Of a DNA stretch of 64,000 bases, positions 54,344 to 64,000 are shown piece by piece. Under the pieces are notes generated by a model. That model had not been told where the DNA came from. It ran no database searches and saw only the letters and a program-made list of their open reading frames with translations. How positions within the stretch are numbered: the stretch's first letter is position 1; each line of letters starts with the position of its first letter. Both the position numbers and the translations under genes were made by a program. Origin of the DNA: Siphonodentalium dalli (taxonomy: Eukaryota > Mollusca > Scaphopoda > Gadilida > Siphonodentaliidae); the NCBI GenBank assembly GCA_032622095.1, contig CP136067.1, positions 193,962,052-194,026,051 of the forward strand. Reading direction: 5' to 3'.

Positions 54344-54672
54344 TCGCCCGAAAATATACCTTCAGATATACACAGCAACATGAGTATAACGAATAGACGT
54401 CCTGGCCCGTCCTCATTTCATATGTATCCAGAGAGACGGTTGACAATTAACACACTCAGTCCACACTCTTACCATTATAACTTGTATCTTCTTTGTTTTC
54501 GGTTATGTATTACACTACAATTGTAAATACTCTGTAATTTCAACTTTGTATCGGGAGAGGGGTCTCCTGTAAGTTTCTGTAACTTGTACCCCAATCCCTT
54601 TGTAAATTGAATAATTCACAATAAAATATGTCCAAAGTAAAAGCGATGTCATAGTATGTGTGACAATTTATT

Positions 54673-55175
54673 ATGGTGGAGTTTGGCTGCGGACACACGT
54701 ACCACAGTAGCGATGGCATAGTTTGTGTGACAATTTATTATGGTGGAGTTTGGTGACAATTGGTCGTCATAATTCTGTGCCATTGATAGCCATGTTGACC
54801 GCTGAGTTTCCGCACAATGAGTTGACTGTACCAATTATCCCATTGCGTTTAACAAAGGCTGACCTCTACTCATTACGTTTTGCTACATTGTATTATCTAC
54901 GATATATATAATTGCACGATCGATCGTCAGAATTGTGTTTGACCGTGGCAATCCCTCATTCACTCACATGTAATGCACGTAGTATCATGCACGTGTTATT
55001 GATATGATCTAGAATTAACAACGCGAACTATACAAGGACCAAAACCAGAAAAAGGCTGATTGCAGCGGGCGACATGGCTAGCTATGGCATATTAATTTGA
55101 CAACCAATTGTCACCAAACTCCACCATAATAAATTGTCACACCAACTATGCCATCGCTACTGTGGTACGTGGTCC
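54673..55175. repeat. Foldback element (MITE-7)
   Basis: Arms of about 85 bp: GCGGACACACGTACCACAGT..GTTTGGTGACAATTGGT at 54673-54760, inverse at 55093-55175. Part of the left arm is tandemly duplicated (54640-54695). It lies directly after the LINE 3' end. Confidence 0.7.
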
Positions 55176-56201
55176 GCAATTATTTAATATGACGGTAGAT
55201 CCACGGTGTCATATATATGGACATTTTTGAACATTGTTACAACCCCCTTTCTTTCTAGATTATACTATAGAGTTGATAGGCCCAATACTTTTAGTCGATA
55301 TTCATATGATAGAACCTATATGCGTTTAATTACTTTTGCTGCTCTTGGTACGATTTCTATTTTTTCTGGTATGTCGGTAACCATAATATTATAGAAGAAA
55401 ATCCTGGTTAAAAAATATGAAGGTTATTCTCAGCAGGCCTAGTTTTCTGTCAGTTTTGTTGATTATCAAGTTAATTTGAATTTATCGTCCAAAGTCGCAA
55501 CGAGTTTTTATTTTACCACACCATGAATTGATTAGCAAGGGACTTTCTTGTTTGTTTCTTTATGAAGAAAAAATGGGAATCACATAATCTAACTTGAATT
55601 AGTGTTTCTGTGGCACATAGGGTCCGTTCAAGATTAATTTAAGAAGGTAACTTAAGATAAGCGGTGACCCGCTTGTTGTTAGATCCTCTTCATCCTCTGC
55701 TATTCTAATCTGTCATATAAATCATAATTTTCAATGTCTTGTTTCATGTATACATTTATTAATTGAGGTTAGAAATAAATATTGTTTAAACCAAGATTAA
55801 TTTACTTACTTATAGATGTATTTTGACCCCGCGAATCAGGACATATGTGTAAACGAAAGCGAGCATAATTTAGGCTACAAACTGCTTACTGCCATGGTAC
55901 TATAATCATTTCTATGCTAAATCCTCATCGGTAAGTAGTTCCATCACGAAATGTTTAGATGGGTCGTTTGTTGAACTTATTATATGAATATTTCCCACCA
56001 ATGAATATGAATTCTTCTGTATACTTGTATATATTTTCGTCTGGCTGTCGTCTGCTCAAATATCCTAAGGATCCCTCCGACTGAATAATAGACCCTTCCA
56101 ATATATACTTTTATAACTGAACGGGAAAATACATTTAGCAAAAAAAAGCGTTAAGCCGCGCACAGCTGATAATTGATGAATGATTCTCACGCCTTTTGTA
56201 G
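55176..56201. other. No gene seen (end of GLYAT-like intron 4)
   Basis: AT-rich; 60-70 codon frames without features. Confidence 0.4.
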
Positions 56202-56601
56202 CACCCCGCCGGAAGGAGTGATATTCCGCCAATTGCCACGTGACATGACGACCTTCAACTTTCTCCATGAAGTCGACATCAAGCCGGGAAATTGGATGCG
56301 GGAACTACTCCAGCACATGCCATCAGTAGCGCTGTATACGACGGAGGGTGAGCTGGTTGGGTTCTCCATGCAGCATTGCCATTGCGCCCTGGGACCATTG
56401 TACGTCGTTCCAAAATTCAGAGGTCGAGGGTTCGGGAAGGTGCTTCTATCTGCGATAGCGACCAAATCTTCACAGAATGGTGCTGCAGTGTTCTCAATTA
56501 TTATGTCTGGCAACACTGTATCAGAGCGGCTGCACGAAAAACTGGGATTCGTGAAAAGGAGTGATGTACAATACGACTATTATAATGTCAATCTGAGTTG
56601 A
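56202..56601 (+). CDS. GLYAT-like gene, last exon: GNAT acetyltransferase fold
   Basis: The acceptor TCACGCCTTTTGTAG (ends 56201) and a stop at 56599 bound 133 codons. One leading base completes the codon left by exon 4, giving Ile before T-P-P-E-G-V. The domain shows the GNAT strands (VALYTTEGELVGFSM, then ALGPLYVVPKF) and the acyl-CoA loop R-G-R-G-F-G at about residues 75-80 of the exon, followed by helix VLLSAIATKS and the late motif N-T-V-S-E-R-L-H-E-K-L-G-F. This fits the C-terminal half of glycine N-acyltransferase-like enzymes, which join acyl groups from acyl-CoA to glycine or other amines. The open frame extends to 56173 but codons before 56202 look intronic. Confidence 0.8.
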
Positions 56602-57434
56602 TGAAACACAAAATAAATAATCATGGTCAGCTGAGGGAGAAAGCATCCGCTACCTGCAGACATTCGTACTGTATTATTAAAGTGACGAGGAACACCTCGA
56701 AAACGATAACAATCTCATAAAGTAGAGGCATCGTTTTGTCATCTCAATATCATATAGTAAAAGATGATGAATCTCCTTCCGACAACAAGAGTAACAATAG
56801 TATTTCACTTTAAAGTGTTTTCAAAGGACAGTTTTCATTAAACGATAGTTAGAATTCTAATAATAGCTAGCTTTACTGTCGCAGTTTGCGGAAAAATGTT
56901 GAAACAAATTAGTCGCTAGTGGCTGACATTCCTATTGACTGGTTGTTTTATAACCCTGAATATATACAGATGAATATATACAGACAATTTAGAGAAGAGC
57001 TTATTCTTAAATTACCCTGAACTATTACCCTTAAAGGCCCACTTAATTATATATCATCAGTAATAACGACAAGAAATCGATTTGCTACCTATAAACCTCC
57101 GATAGGAAGTTGTCAATGAAAATGCTCGCCTCTTAACTATTTTACATTGACATTTGACATTGACCATTTGTTTCAAGATAAATCAATATTATCCATGGAC
57201 AATTTCGAATATATGTCTGTCTGTCTTCTACACAAATGAAGATGTGACAATTTTATGGGTTCTATAGGTAGAGTCTAACAGGGGTAACCTATTATGCTGA
57301 ATGGGATGACGTGGTTTAAACTACGGAAGATAAGCCATTGCAATCAGGGGTTGAATGAAGAAGATTAAGGTTTTTGTTTGGTCGACGATCTCCACCAAAT
57401 ATATGTATTGGAAGCAAATGTTTCCATTATCTCC
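56602..57434. other. 3' flank of GLYAT-like gene; nothing clear
   Basis: AAATAAATAATCATGG at 56611 could serve as a poly(A) signal close to the stop. A MITE-1 end fragment (TTAAAGGCCCACTTAAT) is at 57029. No gene is seen. Confidence 0.4.
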
Positions 57435-58735
57435 ACTGGGGGGAAACTGTTTCACCAGAATCGATTCTATCGCCCTTCCGGTTCCGTCTCTATCGAATTA
57501 TGTTCCGACTCTTTCGCGATTTCTAAAACACATTTTCAAAGTTTTGACCGTTGTTTATAGACTGAATGTCAAAACAGAATGTATTCTCCAATACCAATCG
57601 ACAGATTATGTCTTTATACATGTTTATTGATGACAGTAATGCAAAATCGGCTGCATGTTGTGCACAGTTAGAGACGTGGTGCATTTGGGTGCATTTCCCA
57701 TGAAAATTAAGAAGCACTTTGATGCTCAGATTATCGGCCTTGTCTACTTTAATTGGACTGAAACTTGTCAAGTTTATGGTTGAACATTAGATAATTATAA
57801 TACAATACCTCCCGACGGTTCCTCGCCGTACAAGTCCTTCAAATTAGTGCCTCAAAAAGCAACAAAAGGTTCCGATTCTATTGTGATGTTTATGTTCACG
57901 ATCGGTTCTTTCGTTCCTGTTTACAGTACATTCATATTCGATCAGATTATTTGATTGTACATCTATAGTTGCCCAATGACAATACATGGTCATATATGGT
58001 TTAAAATGTAGCCATAGTAAATCAATAGATGAGTTTTTGTGGTCCCAAACGATCATAGGTAAGATATTAAAGATGATCGACCGATAATCCTTAATATCCA
58101 ACCTATGATGCTGTGGGACTACTGAAAAACTCATATTGGTGTTGCTGTGACTATAGTTTGAACCATATATCGTAATATGGCAACTAGAAACACGAATGAA
58201 CTATCTGGTTGAATATAATATTGCATTAAACGGGGGGCGAAAGAACCGATCGTGAACATAAAAATCACATTAGAATCGGAACATTGCGTTGCTTCTTTTG
58301 ATGGATTAAGTTGAGGGTCTTTTACTGTGAGGAGCCATCGAGTGCTGTGCTGTAATCGTGTCCTGGTGTTCGATCAAACAAGAAGACATATTTCAGTCTA
58401 ATTAAAAGGTAAAAAGGCCGATAAAATGAGCATCAAAATTCTGCTTAATTTACAAAGGAAATGCACACAAACACATTACTCTTCTAAGTGTGCAAAAAAT
58501 AGCCGACTTCGCATTATTATCACCAATAGTTACGCACAAAGACACAATCAAGCGATTGTTTTTGTAAAATACGTTCTGTTTTAACATTTAGTGTATAAAT
58601 GGAGGTCAAAACTTTGAAAACATTTGTTTCAAGTCGCGAAAGAGACGGGACTTAATTCGATAGAGACGGAACCCGATAGGCGATATAATCGATTCTTGTG
58701 AAACAGTTTCCCCCAGTGATCTCAGTTCGATCCGT
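57435..58735. repeat. Old 1.3-kb palindromic element
   Basis: Three nested pairs of inverse segments share one centre near 58085: 57435-57600 with 58565-58730 (GAATCGATTCTATCGCC faces GGCGATATAATCGATTC); 57843-57930 with 58228-58310 (GGTTCCGATTCTATTGTGAT and GTTCACGATCGGTTCTTTCG); and 58030-58070 with 58095-58135 (GATGAGTTTTT, ATCATAGGT). Divergence is higher than in elements A-C. The short ORFs are not conserved between arms. Confidence 0.65.
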
Positions 58736-58863
58736 CTACTGCATCTTTTGTTGCCATCCATGTGTTCCCAGATGATTAGTAATGTTAGTGATTTGTGTAG
58801 CATGTCATAGTCACTCAAAAATAACTTTGGTGAAGAGATTCGATAGCGTCGACAGAGAAACAT

Positions 58864-59301
58864 ATCAAAGGTATTCAATCCGATCGGACGCTCCTATATT
58901 ACTATTTCTTTGACTTCGGGGGTAAAACATATTTTATTCGACTCGAGGAACCCACCAATCAAAGCTCAGATATCGATTTTTGAAGTTTGTTATTTCTCGA
59001 GATGTGTAATAATATGTGGCTCAGAAACACGTGGTCAAATGAAGGGTCTGGGACAAAATTGCGGATGAAGATGGATAACTCTAAAATGAAGTAGTAATAC
59101 GGTAGAATTTCGTGATACTTTAGTGATAATACGGCCATATTTGTTGAACAATATGTTGATAAATAACAAGTTTTGGAAAATTTGATACCATAGTTGACAG
59201 TGGTCAATCGATTCTGATAACTAAAGGGTATTTTGAAGAAATGTTGTTGTTGTTGTATCTTGATGGTATGGGGACCGTCTGATCGGATTGATTACCTTTA
59301 A
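58864..59301. repeat. MITE-5 copy without the minisatellite
   Basis: Ends AAAGGTATTCAATCCGATCG at 58867 and CGATCGGATTGATTACCTTT at 59280 (inverse). It aligns, inverted, with 26207-26625. A single AATAGTAATATAGGAGCGTC sits at the place where the other copy has about 28 units. Confidence 0.7.
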
Positions 59302-60171
59302 GTTTTATGTCATTTCTTCAGTCCCTCACTGGCGTCAGTGGTTTAAACTATATCATCAGATTAATCTGTTAAGGTACGTTCACGAACAGAAAAACACATC
59401 TCTGTTCTCTTCCCCATTAAATGGCATAAAATACGTAGTATCTCTAAGATTTTACATGATATTATAGGTCATAAGTTTATTTGTTTCATCTTGACAACCC
59501 TGTCACTCAAATGGACAATGAAAATTACTTGATGAGCAATTTATAGATAGAAGGTAGTCTTCTTGAAATGCGATACATATAATTGTATCGTCTCGGGGCA
59601 TCAAAAAAATATGACATAATAACTAGGTATATATACTTGTACGCTCTGACATAAATGAACGGTTCGCACTTCAGTAATCTGCATCGTTTCGTTGTATACG
59701 CGGATGATTATTGACATGCAATAATATATATGTATAGCCAAGCACATTAAAAATCCTTTTTTCCACCCCTTAGTTTTCTATGACCGATGACGCCAATATT
59801 ATGAATATCGGTTAAGATACATCGAGGACAATGACAAACATGTCACGGTCCAATATCTCACGAGAACGAGTTCGATGAATGTAACGCCTTCAATCGAAAC
59901 GTTGTTTTGTAAAACGATCGACCATAATTAGAAAAGAACATTGCAGATATCGATGTATTGCCTTATATGTGCACTAACATGGTACACACAAGGGACTCAG
60001 CTCGGATTGATGGTAGAAACCGAGCTGGGCCCCTTGTCACTGATACCCAATTACTAAATACTAACCACAATAGTTTTGCTATTTATTTAATAATCATTAT
60101 TAGTTTGCTTGCTGAAATTGATCATGGACAGCTTTATACATATCAATCATATATGACATTGAAATACGCAC
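59302..60171. other. No gene seen
   Basis: AT-rich; a 75-codon frame at 59958-60185 runs into a repeat and has no features. Confidence 0.4.
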
Positions 60172-60690
60172 TATATTCGCCGTAGGAAGTGATTCGGTCG
60201 CGATGAGCTCAGGGTTCTCGAACTTATATCAAGGATTTTCTTCCTTACCTTTTACACCCACCTTTCAACAGAGGATGTTATAGCAATTGGTACAGGCCAC
60301 ACTCTTAGAATAAATGTGCATACATTATACACAATATGTTTTTAATTTGATCTTAAACAGAATTGTGTAGAAATGACACATGACATATATGTCCGAGGAA
60401 TTTACTCAACATGGAATATGAGTGAATATGTGAGTATATTGTAGTTAGCGGATGAGATATGTTTTATTTGAGACATAAACCTCGTAAAAGCTACCATATT
60501 AAAAATATGGCGGCAGCTTTAAAACTTTGTTCTACACAATTATGTGCTGTTCAGTTATGACAAAAACACAGTGTATAACACTTACAACTGATGCCAATGT
60601 TTTGTTCTGTGGTTGTAGCCTTTCTGGGTTTTGTGTCTCCAATAGAACACATCTCATCTAATAACTATGATACACTCACATATTCACTTT
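60172..60690. repeat. MITE-4 copy 2
   Basis: Same order as 6213-6728, with small indels. The foldback (CTCAACATGGAATATGAGTG to CACTCACATATTCACTTT) is preserved. Confidence 0.65.
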
Positions 60691-61059
60691 TATCACATAA
60701 TTTGGCCATAAAAGCAGTTTCATAATTATCGGTAATAGACACGTTTAATATCAGCGCGTGCGATGACGTCACGGCGTTCTTCAAATAACTTGCGATCGCT
60801 GTAGTTTATGATTGTTGTTTTCGATGAATATTTCGCGTTGCTTCGGGTTTATTTGATCATGTGATAAAGGTATCTCACACTCGTCCTATTGTATACGTAA
60901 TTTATCAACCTCGTCCTCTAAATTCTATTTGAGCATCGGTAAACATTTTTGTTTAAGATCAAAATTTAAACATATTGTGTAGAATTTATACACATTCGTT
61001 CTAAGAGTGCACCAAATTAGTTTTTGTTTTCGTATTATGTTATATCGTCAGACACAGTC

Positions 61060-61775
61060 CACAATGGGTCGGTGGGGAATCGCGTGGTTTCGAGTTGATG
61101 AATATCTCGCATTCAAAATGGCCGAGGCGATCGCAAACGCGACCAGAAACAAGGAAAAGGGTAATAAACTAATATATGATATATTAAATTGCATTTTGTC
61201 AGCTACGAGCACATATCAAACCCAGTCGTAAGTCGGGATTTTTATTACCCTGTGCCAATGCGTTCTCTTATAGGTCGCCACGCATATATAAGAGAATGCA
61301 TTGGCCTAACAATGTTTTATCATTTTTTTTAAAATAAATGTTTCTTACAATTTTTAGGACATAAAATAAAAAACAACCATTACCCTGCACATATATAGAA
61401 GCATAAAGAAGAGTGTCGTCTGCTCATGCCTCATTATGTCAAAATTCACAATTGTTTGCTCCAACATTTTGACCAAATTTGTAAGTCGAAGGATTCTCCA
61501 AGATGTATGGGCTGGTATATTCCACGCACCTAGCTCCAACTGTCATCTTTGGTCAAAATGTTATAGAAAACCACAGATTATTTCCGAACAAATAAGCTAT
61601 CAACTTGTTACAAAAAAATAAACTACCAATATGCTCCTATATAATAGTCAAAATGCTATGTTTTGTGTAAGTTCCTCATATATTATGATTTTGTGCGTTT
61701 GCACTATCCTCGGCCATTTTGTATACGTGGTACTCACAAACCTCGAAACCACGTGAATCCCCACCGTGAATGGGA
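61060..61775. repeat. Foldback element (MITE-8) with nested palindrome
   Basis: Arms of about 80 bp: GGTGGGGAATCGCGTGGTTTCGAG-type at 61070-61140 and GGTTTGTG..CCTCGAAACCACGTGAATC at 61690-61772, plus AAAATGGCCGAGG/CCTCGGCCATTTTG. A MITE-3 palindrome (61247-61306) is inserted inside. The 74-codon ORF at 61007-61231 lies in the arm and is not supported. Confidence 0.6.
61247..61306. repeat. MITE-3 palindrome, isolated copy
   Basis: GTGCCAATGCGTTCTCTTAT faces TATAAGAGAATGCATTGGC with an 18-bp loop. Confidence 0.65.
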
Positions 61776-62164
61776 AAATGGCACCCCACGGAAATCGGGC
61801 GCGGCTACAAGAAACTCGCATCGTTAAAATAAATTATGTTTCTTGTGGACGTCGTATACAGGCTTATATGTATTTTCCCTGTGAGTTTTGGTGCATTTCT
61901 AAGATAGTTTTTCCCATACATTAGTTTTTCCCATACATTAGTTTTTCCCATACATAGAGGAGTTTAGAAGGATAAACTTCTAACATCGCCCGTCAAGCAT
62001 ACCATACTAAAATTTCCTTTTCCCGTGGCGTGGGAAGTATATTTAATTAGCCATGCAGTAGTCAGCCAGCTTTACAAACGAATTCCGTGCAAGATAACAC
62101 AGCGATTTAGTTAGTTGTCAATGAAACGCGAAACGTGCGATACTAAAGACATATGAACATCAAA

Positions 62165-62587
62165 TAATTAAAGGTCCACTTAATTTTCGAGTCACCGATT
62201 ATTTTTTTATGGTGACTTGATAAACGGTTTTAATAACAATCTATGCCATAAAATACTATAATTCATCACCATTTTGAAACATCTGTTTCTCAGAAGATGC
62301 CCATAGAGAAATAGAAAACAGCTTAAATAAGAGAAAGATCCCCCGTTTTGGCTCCCAGAATGCAACAGAATTCAAACAAAAGATGTATGTTCGATCTTTA
62401 AGATATAGAGTTATTCCACCTCCATTGAAAATAATACACCTTTTACTACAATCTAGATGACAAAAACACGTCGTAAACTCAACAAAAACAACATGTTCAC
62501 AGTTTATTACACCGGATAAGTTGATAATTCAATTTTTTGGAGCTTCCTCTTTCAAATGATATATAATATGGGGTTCGAAAATTAAGT
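62165..62587. repeat. MITE-1 copy, nearly complete
   Basis: Starts TTAAAGGTCCACTTAATTTT and ends GGGTTCGAAAATTAAGTG. It aligns with 1-455 and the inverted copy at 43640-44010. The repeat shared with 6869-7256 follows at once. Confidence 0.65.
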
Positions 62588-62975
62588 GTGCCTCTACTCG
62601 TAAGTAGCATTTAAAATCGGTGTTGTATACTTCTTGACGGGCGTATTTAGAACTTTTCAATCTAAGCCTCTCTATGTTGTTGTCGAGTGTGTGCTGCTCA
62701 AAGCTAATACTGTGATACATGTACATGAACAATAAAAAATGATTTAGATTCTGTGATTTTTGTCAATATTTACATACCCCGTGTGTTACACTAAATCGTG
62801 TTAATTGATTGGGCAAAATAAACACACCATCGCAGAAACCAACGTCACATATTGATGACAATTAATATCCTTGTTTTAAATACATCATTCGACTTTTAAC
62901 GACATCCTCAAACGCCTGTGCCCACAAATGCGATAATATTCCTACAGAAGCTTTCTGCAGGGAGTTGCATTTTAG
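62588..62975. repeat. Second copy of repeat 6869-7256
   Basis: Same orientation and same position relative to a MITE-1 right end. Differences are scattered substitutions and small indels. Confidence 0.65.
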
Positions 62976-63073
62976 TCCAGTGCATTTATGATTTCACCTC
63001 AAACTAATTGCTACACAAAGTTTTTCAGCGGGGAATAAGTACTTTAACCCATCAGTAGTATTGGCTGACACTC

Positions 63074-63222
63074 TGGCCCACCCCCTCGCTCGGGGACACT
63101 CTGGTCCATGGGCCAGAGTGTCCCCGAGCGCCGGGGGTGGGCCAGAAAAAATCCAAACCCCTCGCTCGGGGACACTCTGGCCCATGAGCTAGAGTGTCCC
63201 CGAGCGAGGGGGGTGGGCCAGA
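63074..63222. repeat. Two adjacent GC-rich hairpins
   Basis: 63074-63147 and 63158-63222 are each nearly perfect hairpins sharing the arms CTGGCCCACCCCCTCGCTCG and GGGGACACTCTGG with loops CCATGGGCCAG or CCATGAGCTAG. They contrast with the AT-rich surroundings and could form cruciforms. Confidence 0.75.
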
Positions 63223-63329
63223 GTGCCAGCCAGCTAGGGGTGGGTCACAGTGACAGGTCCCAGGGTATGATTCATCGGTCCAGAGGTTGTGTTACATTAC
63301 AAAGAGTAAGGTGAGCGCTTTGAAGGATT

Positions 63330-63545
63330 TTTTGACAGAAAAGAGCACAATTTACCAATGTATCGATTTTTTCTCGGATTCTAATGCCAGTGTGGTAAGC
63401 GAAGGGCGCTCCCCTTTGCTGTACACATTGAACTTAGAATAATACCGAGAAAAAATAGATGTGTTGGTAAATTGTGCTACTTTACCAGTGCATTTTTAAC
63501 AAAAGCGAAAGTCCTCGAATAAATTCGAAGACGCTAGCGCTGTGA
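63330..63545. repeat. Imperfect foldback
   Basis: AGCACAATTTACCAATGTAT..TTTTTTCTCGG at 63345-63376 faces CCGAGAAAAAATAG..GTTGGTAAATTGTGCT at 63449-63480; outer parts (GAGCGCTTTGAAGGA, GAAGACGCTAGCGCT) match loosely. Confidence 0.55.
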
Positions 63546-63614
63546 AAATGTGCATGCAAGAGCCATCTGATAGCAGGTTTTGGGTGGCCCTGAAAAGGGC
63601 CGTTTTACGTCAGA

Positions 63615-64000
63615 TCACAAGAAAGGTGGATCAGGGGTCTTTAGGAACTCAAATCCATCCTCTTGATCCAACTCCCGAAACACAAGCGAACCCTCGATGA
63701 GAGATGGAAATATACCTTGCGGTATACTCACACCCTTCAATGGGGATACGTCTAATCTGTACTGCCTTTTCTCTCTCCAAAACACGAGCTTTCTCTGCAA
63801 AAGGGTTGCCACCACCGTAAGTAAGACATCTGTTGTCCCAAGCCATTCGATGTGTTCTATCTCCTGTACACTGAACAGTGTAGGATTCCGAGCCCAAGTT
63901 GCACAGACAAAAGTGAATAGTTCAAAGAACTTTTCACCTGTACCATACACTGCCCAGGGAAAGGTCTCCCACACCGCAATGTCCCTCGGGGCCGATACAC
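63615..64000 (-). CDS. Unidentified ORF running off the right edge
   Basis: The minus frame is open from the window edge to a stop at 63615 (119 codons after the first GTG, with open codons before it). Visible segments: P-W-A-V-Y-G-T-G-E-K-F-F-E-L, W-L-G-T-T-D-V-L-L-T-V-V-A-T-L-L-Q, then V-F-W-R-E-K-R-Q-Y-R-L-D. The pattern W-x-x-x-x-D-V-L-L-x-x-V-A-T-L-L followed by a tyrosine/arginine strand is weakly reminiscent of OTU-type cysteine proteases found in invertebrate genomes and mobile elements; the catalytic D-G-N-C region would lie beyond the edge. Codon use and length support coding. Confidence 0.4.
   Translation of the reverse strand, partial: VSAPRDIAVWETFPWAVYGTGEKFFELFTFVCATWARNPTLFSVQEIEHIEWLGTTDVLLTVVATLLQRKLVFWREKRQYRLDVSPLKGVSIPQGIFPSLIEGSLVFRELDQEDGFEFLKTPDPPFL

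Larger units (their letters stand above)
46480..54630 (+). mobile_element. CR1-like LINE, interrupted by elements A and B
   Basis: Pieces of one LINE lie at about 46480-47723, 49420-51451 and 53897-54630. They read in order endonuclease, RT, C-terminal domain. Removing each insert together with one copy of its 6-bp duplication restores continuity. Net length is about 4 kb. The 3' end is AT-rich with AATAAAATATG near 54620. The left boundary and its own target duplication are not resolved. It lies in sense in GLYAT-like intron 4. Confidence 0.75.

Noticed and set aside
56187-56516. 109-aa minus ORF
   Set aside because: Antisense to the GNAT exon, which has splice sites and a clear family pattern.
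61007-61231. 74-aa plus ORF
   Set aside because: It overlaps a foldback arm and has no family features.

Overview
The window is metazoan nuclear DNA, most likely from a marine invertebrate; a mollusc is my inference from the repeat and LINE content, and no marker fixes the species. It is AT-rich and gene-poor. Host coding sequence appears as short exons with consensus splice sites. Nearly everything else is transposable elements, foldback (MITE-like) elements and tandem satellites. I see no rRNA, tRNA or CRISPR locus.

Host genes (all + strand unless noted). Two phase-0 ankyrin-type exons lie at 519-620 and 2183-2392, with a possible last exon at 5917-5982. A glycine N-acyltransferase-like (GLYAT/GNAT) gene can be pieced together from exons at 14362-14439, 39282-39389 (donor uncertain), 45352-45457, 46117-46237 and 56202-56601. 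The splice phases agree, which gives a protein of about 270 residues over about 42 kb. Its introns hold most of the mobile DNA. An open, unidentified reading frame runs off the right edge on the minus strand (63615-64000).

Layout. 0-10 kb: MITEs, small palindromes and LINE 3' remnants, one of which (7.7-8.75 kb, minus) is followed by six tandem two-stem hairpins. 10.0-10.7 kb: 11 units of a 58-bp satellite. 10.9-13.2 kb: a 5'-truncated LINE between direct repeats of about 83 bp. 14.5-24.8 kb: a young Ty3/Gypsy element on the minus strand with matching 1046-bp LTRs and a CTAT target duplication. 25.0-26.0 kb: a LINE C-terminal relic in which 61 bp of coding sequence is amplified 12 times. 26.2-27.3 kb: a foldback element with an internal 24-bp minisatellite. 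27.43-36.85 kb: a 9.4-kb, almost entirely palindromic element with a 6-bp target duplication. 40.5-43.5 kb: a 50-bp satellite of about 60 units. 46.5-54.6 kb: a CR1-like LINE broken by two further inverted-repeat elements (47724-49419 and 51452-53896), each with a 6-bp target duplication. 57-64 kb: further palindromes and second copies of repeats seen at 1-7 kb.

Most interesting system. The three inverted-repeat elements (called A, B and C here) each have long inverted arms and an exact 6-bp target duplication; A and C begin with 5'-AG. These are Polinton/Maverick-like hallmarks. B carries a packaging-type ATPase fragment that starts exactly at its Walker A motif, fused to a zinc-finger protein. 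C carries a related zinc-finger protein in both arms. I read them as non-autonomous snap-back derivatives of a virus-like DNA element, two of them inside one LINE and all three inside introns of the GLYAT-like gene.
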